From an uncultured Lachnospiraceae bacterium (GTDB lineage: Bacteria; Bacillota; Clostridia; Lachnospirales; Lachnospiraceae): DNA of 58,299 bases. The stretch is from positions 1 to 58,299 of the forward strand of contig CAKRAK010000017.1 of NCBI GenBank assembly GCA_934294885.1. Reading direction: 5' to 3'. Below, piece by piece: positions 7,018 through 15,519 of this stretch. Every line of letters starts with the position of its first letter. Within the stretch, counting starts at the first letter, position 1. The position numbers and the translations under genes were made by a program. The notes beneath the pieces were generated by a model, which worked only from the letters and a program-made list of their open reading frames with translations, made no database searches and had not been told where the DNA came from.

Positions 7018-7530
7018 TTAGTAAAACCCTTCGTAAAAATCCCGCAGGGATGATTTTAACTCCCCCTGATGATAATGTAATTCTCCTTTATCATCTAATT
7101 CAATAATCATGAAGGTATGCTTTCGGCCCTCCTGCCGTGGATAAGAAATGCTGCCGGGATTTAACAGCGTTACCTCCCCACGCTGCAAGAACGGAACATG
7201 AGTATGTCCAAACATGGCGATATCATATCCGTTATCTATCGCATACTGACGAAGCTGAGATACTCCGCTTCCCACATAAAAACGATGTCCATGGGTGATA
7301 AATACCTTCTTGTCACCAATCATAAAGGAATCAGAATACGGCAGATCAATATCATAATCATTGTTGCCGGCAACCATATGACACTCACAGCCTGCCAGCT
7401 GACGAATATAATCCGGTCCTCTCTCAATATCTCCAAGATGAATAAACATATCGATTTTTCCGACCTGCTCTATTACCTGTTTTACATCATCATTTTTTCC
7501 ATGGGAATCACTTATTACCAGTATTCTCAT
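7018..7530 (-). CDS. YfcE/MJ0936-type metallophosphodiesterase
   Basis: 170 residues of the calcineurin-like phosphoesterase fold. All metal-binding motifs are present: Asp8 and His10 (ISDSH), Asp34 (HLGDIE), GNND at 55-58, His80 and GHTH at 108-111. Family members hydrolyse phosphodiesters in vitro and their natural substrate is mostly unknown. The gene lies between rdgB and rlmD in the same orientation, a neighbourhood with rdgB that is common in Firmicutes (yfcE/ysnB next to rdgB). Start chosen at the ATG seven bases after GGAG. Confidence 0.88.
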   Translation of the reverse strand: MRILVISDSHGKNDDVKQVIEQVGKIDMFIHLGDIERGPDYIRQLAGCECHMVAGNNDYDIDLPYSDSFMIGDKKVFITHGHRFYVGSGVSQLRQYAIDNGYDIAMFGHTHVPFLQRGEVTLLNPGSISYPRQEGRKHTFMIIELDDKGELHYHQGELKSSLRDFYEGFY

Positions 7531-7579
7531 CTCTTATCTCCTCGCTTACTAGAATTACACCGGGCACCTGCACAAATCC

Positions 7580-8164
7580 TTACATCAACTCAGGCTTCAT
7601 CATACGAAGTGCCTTGCCCCGGTGACTGATCTTGTTCTTTTCCTCAGGGGACAACTCCGCAGTTGTCTTTCCAAATTCCGGCACAAAGAAAATCGGGTCA
7701 TAACCAAAACCATTCTCTCCACGCTCTTCATAACCGATGATACCTTCTATGGTTCCCCGCTTTGTTATTACCTTTCCATCCGGAAATGCTGCCGCAATGG
7801 CACATACAAACCGGGCAGTTCTCTGTTCCTTTGGAACACCCTCTAAATTATCAATAATCTTCTGATTCTTAATGCGGTAAGAGGTATCCTCTCCCATCCA
7901 TCTTGCAGACATAATGCCAGGCTGCTTGTCCATATAATCAACCTCTAATCCGGAATCATCTGCCAACACCAGACAGTTTGCAATCTTGCTGATTGCTTTT
8001 GCTTTAATCATGGCATTCTCTTCAAAGGTTTTACCATCCTCTATGATATCCACATCAATTCCCGCTTCCTTCATAGAAAGAATCTCATAATCCAAATCAC
8101 CTAAAATCATGCGGATTTCTTTCATTTTATTTTCATTACCTGTTGCAAATATTAATTTCTTCAT
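7580..8164 (-). CDS. rdgB: XTP/dITP pyrophosphatase (RdgB/HAM1 family)
   Basis: 194 residues starting MKKLIFATGNENKMKE. The enzyme removes non-canonical purine nucleoside triphosphates (dITP, XTP, ITP) from the pool, yielding monophosphate and pyrophosphate. The TGN..K substrate motif at the start, the LADDSGLEVDYM metal-binding motif and the GFGYDPIF motif are all present. I prefer this start over an upstream ATG (8194) because AGGAG precedes it at normal distance and because it sits one base after the stop of the upstream methyltransferase gene, showing translational coupling. Confidence 0.93.
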   Translation of the reverse strand: MKKLIFATGNENKMKEIRMILGDLDYEILSMKEAGIDVDIIEDGKTFEENAMIKAKAISKIANCLVLADDSGLEVDYMDKQPGIMSARWMGEDTSYRIKNQKIIDNLEGVPKEQRTARFVCAIAAAFPDGKVITKRGTIEGIIGYEERGENGFGYDPIFFVPEFGKTTAELSPEEKNKISHRGKALRMMKPELM

Positions 8165-8165
8165 C

Positions 8166-9335
8166 TTATTCTCCTGCTCCGTTTTTATCAACATTCCGTC
8201 TCGGTGGCTTCGGTCCCATATACTGATAAAAATAGGACTTAATCATACCGTTATAAATCTTCCGATTCTTTGTGGCTTTCTTTCCAAGATACCGCTCCGC
8301 ATCCTCATAGGAAGTAATGATGTATTTGGACCATGTATCAAGCTTATCAAAACTTGCACCGATTTTCTTATATAACTTAGGCAGATCTGCTTTTTCCTCC
8401 AAGCGCTCTCCGTAAGGAGGATTGGTAATAATAAAACCATATTTTTTCGGACTGGATAAATCTGCCACATCCCGCTGTTGGAAATGAATATATTCCTCAA
8501 CTCCCGCGGCTCTTGCATTCTTCATGGCACATTTCACCATATCTCCGTCAATATCGTAGCCTTGAATACTCATCTGAATATCCCGGAGAATGTTATCCTC
8601 CGCCTCGTTTACAGCATCATACCAGACCTTTTTTTGTGCCAGATTCTTCCACTCTTCACCGGTAAATTCCCGATTCATTCCGGGAGCAATATTAGCACCG
8701 ATCATAGCGGCTTCAATTGGAAATGTTCCGCTTCCGCAAAAGGGATCAATTAAAATTCTGTCTTTGTTCCATGGTGTCAGCATAATAAGGGCTGCCGCCA
8801 ATGTTTCCGAAATAGGAGCCTTACCTACTAAGGTTCGATAGCCCCTCTTATGAAGGGAGGTTCCGGAAGCATCCAATGCTATGGTTACAACATCCTTCAT
8901 AATAAATACACGAATCGGATATTCCGCACCAGTTTCTTCAAACCATGTAACTCTGTATTTGTATTTCAAATGATCAACGATTGCCTTCTTAACAATAGAC
9001 TGTATATCCGAACCGGAAAACAGTTTAGATTTGTTGGTAGTTGCCTTAGTGACCCAGAACTTTCCATCTACAGGAATATACTCCTCCCACGGCAATGCTT
9101 TTGTACCTTCAAACAACTCATCAAATGTAGTGGCTGAAAAGCTTCCTACCTTCAGCATAATTCGCTCTGCCGTCCGGATAAATATATTCGCTCTGGCCAA
9201 TGCGGTGATATCTCCTTTAAAGGTTACTCTTCCGTCAGAAACTTCCACCACCTCATAACCCAAAGCCAAAATCTCTTTTTTTAACACAGCCTCCAAACCA
9301 AAATGACAAGGGGCAATCCATTCATATTCTTTCAT
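8166..9335 (-). CDS. THUMP-domain SAM-dependent RNA methyltransferase (RlmL/YpsC-like)
   Basis: 389 residues. The N-terminal part (about 1-160) is a ferredoxin-like plus THUMP RNA-binding module; the C-terminal part is a methyltransferase with the SAM motif IDPFCGSGTFPIEAA and the catalytic NPPYGERL, the signature of N2-guanine methyltransferases. This architecture is that of B. subtilis YpsC and of the N-terminal half of E. coli RlmL, which methylates 23S rRNA. The target in this organism is inferred. It is directly followed by rdgB. Confidence 0.9.
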   Translation of the reverse strand: MKEYEWIAPCHFGLEAVLKKEILALGYEVVEVSDGRVTFKGDITALARANIFIRTAERIMLKVGSFSATTFDELFEGTKALPWEEYIPVDGKFWVTKATTNKSKLFSGSDIQSIVKKAIVDHLKYKYRVTWFEETGAEYPIRVFIMKDVVTIALDASGTSLHKRGYRTLVGKAPISETLAAALIMLTPWNKDRILIDPFCGSGTFPIEAAMIGANIAPGMNREFTGEEWKNLAQKKVWYDAVNEAEDNILRDIQMSIQGYDIDGDMVKCAMKNARAAGVEEYIHFQQRDVADLSSPKKYGFIITNPPYGERLEEKADLPKLYKKIGASFDKLDTWSKYIITSYEDAERYLGKKATKNRKIYNGMIKSYFYQYMGPKPPRRNVDKNGAGE

Positions 9336-9418
9336 TGATTTCTCCTAAATCTCATATCATCCTATATATCATCAATCCCTATAATTATACGCATTTACAG
9401 CCATAAACACAAGTAAAA

Positions 9419-9721
9419 TCATCTTGTCAGGGAACCATTATAATTTCTCATTCCACCGATACAATTAATGACCCGGTAACCGGATTCGGATAATTTATAA
9501 GCAGCCTTTGTACTGGCCCCTCCGGTATCACAGTAAACAATGATCGTCCGGTTTTTCGGAAGTGTCACATACCCCATTTCGATTTGTCCGTAAGGCAGGC
9601 TGATTGCCATGGGAATATGTCCTTTTCGAAATCGTTCTGTCGGTCTTACATCTACAATGATCGCGTCGGTTGCCAATGCCATAGCCATTACTTTTCTAAT
9701 ATTAATATTCTCAAATTTCAT
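9419..9721 (-). CDS. Rhodanese-like domain protein
   Basis: 100 residues made up of a single rhodanese domain. The active-site loop is VYCDTGGAS with the catalytic cysteine, and the conserved DVRPTERFRKGHIPMAISLP precedes it. Such stand-alone domains carry persulfide sulfur in thiol or sulfur-transfer reactions; the partner is unknown. I choose the ATG at 9721, six bases after GAGG, over an in-frame GTG four codons upstream. It may be the first gene of the run that continues with the THUMP methyltransferase, 83 bases away. Confidence 0.85.
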   Translation of the reverse strand: MKFENINIRKVMAMALATDAIIVDVRPTERFRKGHIPMAISLPYGQIEMGYVTLPKNRTIIVYCDTGGASTKAAYKLSESGYRVINCIGGMRNYNGSLTR

Positions 9722-9830
9722 AACAGGCCTCACACAATTATAACTTTCTTACTATTAAAATATTCAAAAAAAGTCTGTCCGTGCAGAAGAAATAAACAGA
9801 TTTGCACTTTCCAACAAAGGGAAATGTCAG

Positions 9831-9947
9831 TATAATAGAAGATACAAAATTACAATTTAGTGAACTGCGATTTGCTTTTGGGATTTTGCTATTTTCAATG
9901 GAAACCCGAATTTATAAAGGCATGGCGATTCGCAAAAAGGAGGCATT
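9831..9947 (+). promoter_or_regulatory. -10 box and structured leader of the nitroreductase gene
   Basis: A TATAAT at 9831-9836 has no clear -35 partner at 17 bases. The leader of about 105 bases contains nested inverted repeats: TGCGA (9866-9870) with TCGCA (9930-9934), and TTTTGGG (9876-9882) with CCCGAA (9905-9910). The outer arm ends four bases before the AGGAGG ribosome-binding site, so folding could affect translation. It matches no riboswitch class that I recognise. Confidence 0.35.
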
Positions 9948-10490
9948 ATGGAAGCAATAGAATGTATTAAGACAAGAAGAAGTATCAGAAAATTCAAAGA
10001 AAATCCTGTAGACCATGATACCATTAACAAAATTATTGATGCGGCCAGATTTTCCCCATCTTGGAAGAACACACAGATTGTCCGGTATAATGTAATAGAA
10101 GACAGAAATATTTTAGATCATATTGCAAATCACTGTGTTCTGGATTTTGAGTTTAACCAAAAAACCATATCAAGAGCGCCTCAGTTAGTTGTTGTCAGCA
10201 TGGTAACAAAACGCTGTGGTTATGAAAGAGACGGCAGCTTCTCAACATCCAAGGAAGACCGTTGGGAAATGTTTGACGCCGGAATCGCATCCCAGACCTT
10301 TTGTTTAGCTGCCCATGATATGGGTGTTGGCACCGTTATTCTCGGTATTTTTGATGAAAACAAGGTTGCGGAAGCCATTTCTCTTCCGGAAGGACAAAAG
10401 GTTGCGGCCTTAATCGTTATGGGTTATCCTGCTGTAGAATGTGAAGCACCTGCAAGAAAAGAAGTAGAACAGCTTGTAACCTATTTATAA
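9948..10490 (+). CDS. Nitroreductase family protein
   Basis: 180 residues of the FMN-dependent nitroreductase family. The N-terminal CIKTRRSIRKFKENPV motif binds FMN phosphate, and the C-terminal region with AALIVMGYPAVE is also typical. Such enzymes reduce nitroaromatics, quinones or flavins with NAD(P)H; the physiological substrate is unknown. AGGAGG lies just before the ATG. It is a single plus-strand gene bounded by a strong terminator, against the direction of its neighbours. A long leader with inverted repeats precedes it. Confidence 0.9.
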   Translation: MEAIECIKTRRSIRKFKENPVDHDTINKIIDAARFSPSWKNTQIVRYNVIEDRNILDHIANHCVLDFEFNQKTISRAPQLVVVSMVTKRCGYERDGSFSTSKEDRWEMFDAGIASQTFCLAAHDMGVGTVILGIFDENKVAEAISLPEGQKVAALIVMGYPAVECEAPARKEVEQLVTYL

Positions 10491-10524
10491 ATTCCATTAT
10501 CATTTCGTTTCTGATATTCATTAA

Positions 10525-10561
10525 AAAACGCCGATATCGGTTACTCCGATACCGGCGTTTT
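10525..10561. terminator. Terminator after nitroreductase gene
   Basis: Sixteen-base stem (AAAACGCCGATATCGG with CCGATACCGGCGTTTT, one G-T pair), five-base loop and flanking A/T runs. It may serve both the nitroreductase gene and the convergent transketolase operon. Confidence 0.9.
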
Positions 10562-10653
10562 TCACCTGCAATCACACGTCTAATTTATTCAAATGGGCAA
10601 TACTTCCAAAGCCCTCTACCGACCATTTACTAATGGTAAAATAAACGATTTTC

Positions 10654-11592
10654 TTACATGTTTTCCTTGATTTGCTTATAAATTCCCTCAGCATCTAACT
10701 GATATTTGTGCAACAGCTCCAAAGCAGGACCTGACTCACCGAATTTGTCACGGATACCAATCTTATAAACAGGTGCCGGATAATTCTCACACAAAACATC
10801 ACAAACCGCAGAACCAAGTCCACCGATAATAGAATGTTCCTCTACCGTAAACAGCTTCTTTGTATCCTTTGCTGCCTGAACAATGATATCCTTATCAATT
10901 GGCTTAATGGTATGAATATTGATCACTCTTGCATCAATACCATCCTTTGCAAGCATATCGGCTGCCTCTAATGCAAAAGATACTTCAAGACCGGTTGCTA
11001 CGATGGTAATGTCCTTACCGTCTCTTAAAAGAACACCCTTGCCTAACTCAAACTTGTAATCCGGATTATCATTGATTACCGGTGCTGCCAATCTTCCAAA
11101 GCGAAGATATACAGGACCCATATGCTCATATGCTGCTCTTACTGCAGCACGGGCTTCCACATCATCAGCCGGATTGATTACGATCATATTCGGGATAGTT
11201 CTCATTAAAGCAATATCCTCATTACACTGATGAGTAGCTCCATCTTCTCCTACGGAAATACCTGCATGCGTTGCTCCGATCTTAACGTTAATCTTTGGAT
11301 AACCGATACTGTTACGAACCTGCTCAAAGGCACGTCCGGCTGCAAACATTGCGAAGCTGCTGGCAAACGGAATCTTACCGGTCAGGGCAAGACCTGCTGC
11401 AATACCCATCATATTACATTCCGCAATACCACAATCGATATGTCTATCCGGAAATTCTTTCTTAAAAATACCGGTTTTGGTAGCAGCCGCAAGATCAGCA
11501 TCCAAAACTACAAGATTTTTATCCTCTCTACCAAGTTCAACTAACGCATTACCATAACTTTCACGCGTTGCAATCTTCTTTACTTCTGACAT
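10654..11592 (-). CDS. Transketolase, C-terminal subunit
   Basis: 312 residues covering the pyrimidine-binding and C-terminal domains of transketolase (conserved GIAECNMMGIAAGLAL, TVEEHSIIGGLGSAV, and a final domain with KFGESGPALELL). In many Firmicutes transketolase is split into two adjacent genes; this is the second subunit and its start overlaps the first by 13 bases, which ensures coupled translation. Together they interconvert pentose-phosphate sugars with thiamine diphosphate. The close similarity of such split enzymes to 1-deoxyxylulose-5-phosphate synthase leaves a small doubt about substrate. Confidence 0.92.
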   Translation of the reverse strand: MSEVKKIATRESYGNALVELGREDKNLVVLDADLAAATKTGIFKKEFPDRHIDCGIAECNMMGIAAGLALTGKIPFASSFAMFAAGRAFEQVRNSIGYPKINVKIGATHAGISVGEDGATHQCNEDIALMRTIPNMIVINPADDVEARAAVRAAYEHMGPVYLRFGRLAAPVINDNPDYKFELGKGVLLRDGKDITIVATGLEVSFALEAADMLAKDGIDARVINIHTIKPIDKDIIVQAAKDTKKLFTVEEHSIIGGLGSAVCDVLCENYPAPVYKIGIRDKFGESGPALELLHKYQLDAEGIYKQIKENM

Positions 11593-12416
11593 AATGCTGC
11601 TGCCTCCTTTTCTAAATCTTCCATTGCTACTGCATACTGTTCATCGTTTGGTGCGGCTCCATGCCAAGACACCTGATTCTCCATAAAGGATACACCTTTT
11701 CCTTTTACAGTTTTTGCAATAATAGCAGTAGGCATTCCCTTTGTCTGCTTAGCTTCTTTAAATGCTTTATCAATGGCATCAAAATCATGTCCATCAATTG
11801 TAATCACATGGAAATTAAATGCTTCGAATTTTTCGGCAATGGGATATGGCGAACAAACCTCTCCTACATTACCGTCAATCTGTAAATCATTGTTATCTAC
11901 TATAACAACCAGATTGTCCAGCTTCCGGTGTCCTGCAAACATAGCAGCTTCCCAGACCTGACCTTCTTCAATCTCACCGTCACCTAATAACGTATATACT
12001 CTATATGTCTCATCCGACATTTTTGCAGATAACGCCATACCTACCGCTACAGAGATTCCCTGTCCCAGGGAACCGGCTGACATATCAACACCGGGCGTAC
12101 CCTTCATATCAGGATGTCCCTGAAGCATCTCTCCGGTCTTACGAAGCTTTAATAATTCCTCTTCCGGAAAATATCCCTTCATAGCCAATGCACCGTATAA
12201 TGCAGGTGCTACATGACCCTTTGAAAGAACAAAACGATCTCTATCCTCTTTTTTCGGATTTTTCGGATCAATGTTCATCTCTTCATTATATAAATAAGTT
12301 ACAATGTCCGCTGCAGATAAAGATCCGCCCGGATGACCACACTTTGCAGCATGCAGAGATGTTACAATGTGTTTTCTTAATTGGTTTGCAAACTTTTGAA
12401 GCTCTAACTTGTCCAT
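11580..12416 (-). CDS. Transketolase, N-terminal subunit
   Basis: 278 residues with the thiamine diphosphate-binding motif GDGEIEEGQVWEA followed by LVVIVDNNDLQ, and the family-typical HPGGSLSAADI near the start and KGHVAPALYGAL. It pairs with the subunit encoded just downstream (10654-11592) to make an active transketolase of the non-oxidative pentose phosphate pathway. GGAG lies eight bases before the ATG. The leader carries a small inverted repeat (GTTAT/ATAAC, 12479-12494) that could be an operator, but support is thin. Confidence 0.93.
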   Translation of the reverse strand: MDKLELQKFANQLRKHIVTSLHAAKCGHPGGSLSAADIVTYLYNEEMNIDPKNPKKEDRDRFVLSKGHVAPALYGALAMKGYFPEEELLKLRKTGEMLQGHPDMKGTPGVDMSAGSLGQGISVAVGMALSAKMSDETYRVYTLLGDGEIEEGQVWEAAMFAGHRKLDNLVVIVDNNDLQIDGNVGEVCSPYPIAEKFEAFNFHVITIDGHDFDAIDKAFKEAKQTKGMPTAIIAKTVKGKGVSFMENQVSWHGAAPNDEQYAVAMEDLEKEAAALCQK

Positions 12417-12587
12417 GATAATCTCCTTTAAATGTAATAATCATTTATCACCTATCAGGCCAGACGCAATACACCCACGTTATCACGCTATAACCCATAT
12501 ACTATTTTATGAGTATCATGAAAAATTGCAAGTGTTTTTTTCAAAACAATAAGGAATGTTGCGAAACCCTGTCCCCCTCTATTTTTG

Positions 12588-12616
12588 TTGACTTTTGTCG
12601 AATAAAATGATATATT
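12588..12616 (+). promoter_or_regulatory. Sigma-A-type promoter of the DUF5684 gene
   Basis: TTGACT (12588-12593), 17-base spacer, TATATT (12611-12616), about 38 bases before the gene's ATG. The match to the housekeeping consensus is good. Confidence 0.8.
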
Positions 12617-12660
12617 AACTTTGTTGTACACACAATTTTTATAATGAGGGAGGATATTTT

Positions 12661-13038
12661 ATGTACACTTACAATGATGCTTCTGCATTTGCAGCATTGT
12701 CGGCATTTATTGCCGCTTACAGCATAGTTATTTTAATTTTTGCTGTTGTATTGATTATTGCCAACTGGAAAATTTTTTCAAAGGCAGGAGAACCGGGATG
12801 GGCAGCTATTGTTCCATTCTATAATCAGTATGTTTTATTTAAGATTACATTAGGACAGGGATGGTTATTCTTATTATGCCTCGTTCCGGTTGTAAATGTA
12901 GTCATGTCTATTATTGTTATTTTTAAGCTGGCATCAGCTTTCGGCAAAGGTATTGGATTTGGTTTTGGTCTGTTATTCTTATCACCGATTTTCCTTATGA
13001 TCTTAGCCTTTGGTTCATCAGAATACATTGGAGCATAA
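12661..13038 (+). CDS. DUF5684 small membrane protein
   Basis: 125 residues with about four hydrophobic segments (near 15-38, 60-72, 75-95 and 98-120). Between the first two lies the conserved NWKIFSKAGEPGWAAIVPFY motif, which I recognise as the DUF5684 family. It is an inner-membrane protein of unknown function, often encoded alone or near signal peptidase-like genes. Its own promoter and terminator make it a single-gene transcript. AGGGAGG lies nine bases ahead of the ATG. Confidence 0.8.
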   Translation: MYTYNDASAFAALSAFIAAYSIVILIFAVVLIIANWKIFSKAGEPGWAAIVPFYNQYVLFKITLGQGWLFLLCLVPVVNVVMSIIVIFKLASAFGKGIGFGFGLLFLSPIFLMILAFGSSEYIGA

Positions 13039-13049
13039 TATTTTATATA

Positions 13050-13085
13050 AAAAAAGCCTTAGTGGTCATCCACTAAGGCTTTTTT
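13050..13085. terminator. Bidirectional terminator between DUF5684 gene and csrA
   Basis: Perfect 16-base stem (AAAAAAGCCTTAGTGG with CCACTAAGGCTTTTTT) and a four-base loop. It ends both the plus-strand gene and the long minus-strand flagellar operon that finishes with csrA. Confidence 0.95.
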
Positions 13086-13113
13086 TATGAAACATGATAT
13101 TATGAATTCCTGT

Positions 13114-13332
13114 TTATTGGAATAATTTCTTCAGGTTATCTGCCATTGCATCTGTAGCAGCCTCTTTATTCTCTTCCTTAATCTGAGTATAAACCTCCTC
13201 ACGATATACCGGAACTGACTTCGGAGCCTTAATTCCAATCTTAACCTGCTCGCCCTTCACTTCCAGAATCGTTATCTCGATATCATTTCCAATAATAATA
13301 GATTCGTTCGCTTTTCTTGATAATGCTAACAT
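13114..13332 (-). CDS. csrA: Translational regulator CsrA
   Basis: 72 residues beginning MLALSRKANESIIIG, the invariable start of CsrA; a GTG three codons earlier is therefore rejected. CsrA binds GGA-containing leader RNAs and in Bacillus represses translation of flagellin. Its ATG is one base from the fliW stop, and the FliW protein is its antagonist, so the two are made together. This is the last gene of the late flagellar operon. Confidence 0.95.
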   Translation of the reverse strand: MLALSRKANESIIIGNDIEITILEVKGEQVKIGIKAPKSVPVYREEVYTQIKEENKEAATDAMADNLKKLFQ

Positions 13333-13333
13333 A

Positions 13334-13798
13334 TTATTCACCCGCCTTTTCTTTCATCTTCTGTACGGACTCATATATGTTAAACTTTACAGGATAATCC
13401 GCATTTTCAACAATTAACTGAACACCCTTTTTCTCTTCCGTATTAATAATAATCGGTGCTTTCATATTAGCTGTTACCTTTGTCATATCCGCAGGAACCG
13501 TCATCACTAACAAAAATAGCAAATCTGCATCCGCTGGATTGCCAAGAGGGGATAATAATTCATCCTCAATCATAGGTGCATATTCCGGCACGATTGCCAA
13601 TGGGTCAATAACAGGAAGTGCCAGTGTCGGCTCCTCTACAGACTGCAGCCAGCTGATTCTGGTCTGACTGTCATCATCAATATCATAAATAATGGTAAAC
13701 TGATTAAAATTCTCAAACCCAATAATTCCATTTGGGAATTCAAGAATTTTATCATCCTCGATTTCTACCTCTCCAAAAAACTTTGTTTGTACTCTCAT
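13334..13798 (-). CDS. fliW: Flagellar assembly factor FliW
   Basis: 154 residues with the family's features: FFGEVEIEDDKILEFPNGIIGFEN at the start (seen as several shorter motifs) and a central SWLQSVEEPTLALPVIDP. FliW binds either CsrA or flagellin. When flagellin leaves the cytoplasm, FliW is freed and inhibits CsrA, so that flagellin translation resumes. The position between flgL and csrA is the same as in Bacillus subtilis. GGAG is eight bases before the ATG. Confidence 0.95.
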   Translation of the reverse strand: MRVQTKFFGEVEIEDDKILEFPNGIIGFENFNQFTIIYDIDDDSQTRISWLQSVEEPTLALPVIDPLAIVPEYAPMIEDELLSPLGNPADADLLFLLVMTVPADMTKVTANMKAPIIINTEEKKGVQLIVENADYPVKFNIYESVQKMKEKAGE

Positions 13799-13860
13799 GT
13801 TCTTCTCCTTTCAAAACCTCCATGTGTTATGGGGATTTTCCATCCTTTGAAATGCCATTT

Positions 13861-15438
13861 TTATAAGTAATCCAACAGACTCTTTTTGATTACAGTTGCT
13901 GTGGTTGATAATGCAGAATCGTATACCAGCTCTGCCTGATATAATTCGATGGCAACCTCTTCTGTCTCTATGTCTTCGTTAGAAGATTTTAATTCCTTAA
14001 AATCCGAAAGCTGTTCCGTTACACGCTTCTGAATCAATTCCACCTTGGAAACCGTTGTTCCCACTCTCGCCTGCACCGCACTGACATCATTCATAAAGTT
14101 CTGGAAGTTTGTCATGTTATTACCAAACAGCTTCTGCATATTCTCCCGCTTCATAGCAAGCTCAACATCTGCATCCTTTATCATTTTATTAATCTGTTTG
14201 ATAGCAGCATCATTTGTACTATATGCCGGATCATTTAATTTCACCTTTAACTTTGATATGGTATCCTCAATATCCATAACATCCATTACCGCATCTGCCA
14301 TATCCGTAATCCGATTACCCATATCATGCTTGATCAAATCTTTTCCTTCTGCATTCACAGTTACATACTGCTTGAAGCTTAATTCGTACTGAATTTCCTG
14401 ACCCGCTTCGTCTACCGTGTAATCAACAGACTTCGTACTTCCATCTGACTGCTCCGCATATCTTGTACAATTAAAGTACATCTCCGGTCTCAAATCTCCA
14501 ACCTTAAAATCCGACTTTCCGTAGGATACATCAATACTGGTTGCCTCCTTAATGGAATTATAAACAGCCTCACTAAATACAATCTCTCCGGTCTCCGGAA
14601 TAAAATGTGCATCTGCACCATCACTGAAATCATAATAATTAGCACTGTTGGATGCAGTCATTACTACGGGAGTAATGCTGGCCGTAGAAGTTATATTTCC
14701 GTCACTGTCCCTTGTTACCGCATCTATGGTAATGGTTGGAATCGTATCGGTAGTTGTGCTTCCATCCTTATTCGTCACAGTAACGGTGGAATCTGTCTTG
14801 TTCAGATTATCATACGCCAACTGCAGAACATAAGGGCTTGACTGGGTTGGTGAACTATATGCATCTGAACCATTCAAATAACCATCAATCCTTGATGGGT
14901 CAATCTCATTCAAAACAACACGCTTTACTTCTATTGTGTTGGGATTAATGGATTCATTAATCTTATAGGAAAGACCTGCTTTCGCAGCATTATCCTGAAA
15001 CACAAGATTGGTTTCCGTTTTGTATCCGGAAAACAAATATCTTCCTGCATAGGTTGTTCCACCCTCTTTGTATAACGCATCCTTTAATGCATTCAGCTCA
15101 TTAATAATGGTCTGTCTGTCATCGGTATGAAAGGTATCGGTGGAGCCCTCTACACAAAGATCATAAACATCCTCTAACCGGTCATACATATTCTGAATCG
15201 ATGACTGGGTCGTATCTAACCAGTTTAATGCATCCGGAATATTCTTTCCCTTGTACTGTGTCAACTGATCACAGGTTGTACGCAGCTTCAACGCACGGAT
15301 GGCTATAACCGGATCCTCGGAAGGAGTCGCAATTTTTTTACCGGTTGTAGCTTGTTCATTTAAGGCACTGGCTCTGTACATTGCCTTTTGCATGTTGCGC
15401 AATGAGTTGTCCGTTACCATTTTGTTAGTAATTCTCAT
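13861..15438 (-). CDS. flgL: Flagellar hook-associated protein FlgL (long form)
   Basis: 525 residues. The N-terminal region (MRITNKMVTDNSLRNMQKAM, then LNEQATTGKKI and PSEDPVIAIRALKLRT) and the C-terminal helix (QAELVYDSALSTTATVIKKSLLDYL) are the D0/D1 segments shared with flagellin. FlgL forms the junction between the hook-associated FlgK ring and the flagellin filament. The usual length is about 300 residues; here the middle (about 190-370) is a long surface-exposed insertion rich in Thr, Asp and Ser. It follows flgK by 81 bases and is followed by fliW. Confidence 0.92.
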   Translation of the reverse strand: MRITNKMVTDNSLRNMQKAMYRASALNEQATTGKKIATPSEDPVIAIRALKLRTTCDQLTQYKGKNIPDALNWLDTTQSSIQNMYDRLEDVYDLCVEGSTDTFHTDDRQTIINELNALKDALYKEGGTTYAGRYLFSGYKTETNLVFQDNAAKAGLSYKINESINPNTIEVKRVVLNEIDPSRIDGYLNGSDAYSSPTQSSPYVLQLAYDNLNKTDSTVTVTNKDGSTTTDTIPTITIDAVTRDSDGNITSTASITPVVMTASNSANYYDFSDGADAHFIPETGEIVFSEAVYNSIKEATSIDVSYGKSDFKVGDLRPEMYFNCTRYAEQSDGSTKSVDYTVDEAGQEIQYELSFKQYVTVNAEGKDLIKHDMGNRITDMADAVMDVMDIEDTISKLKVKLNDPAYSTNDAAIKQINKMIKDADVELAMKRENMQKLFGNNMTNFQNFMNDVSAVQARVGTTVSKVELIQKRVTEQLSDFKELKSSNEDIETEEVAIELYQAELVYDSALSTTATVIKKSLLDYL

Positions 15439-15519
15439 AGTCTCTCTCCTAACCGGTTACTCCTTTAACCTGATTTGTTCCGTTTCATCCTTGAAAACCT
15501 TCATGTATTATATATCGGC

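Noticed and set aside
9857..10072. Minus-strand frame of 71 codons over the nitroreductase start
   Set aside because: No ribosome-binding site and no recognisable family; it overlaps a well-supported gene on the other strand.
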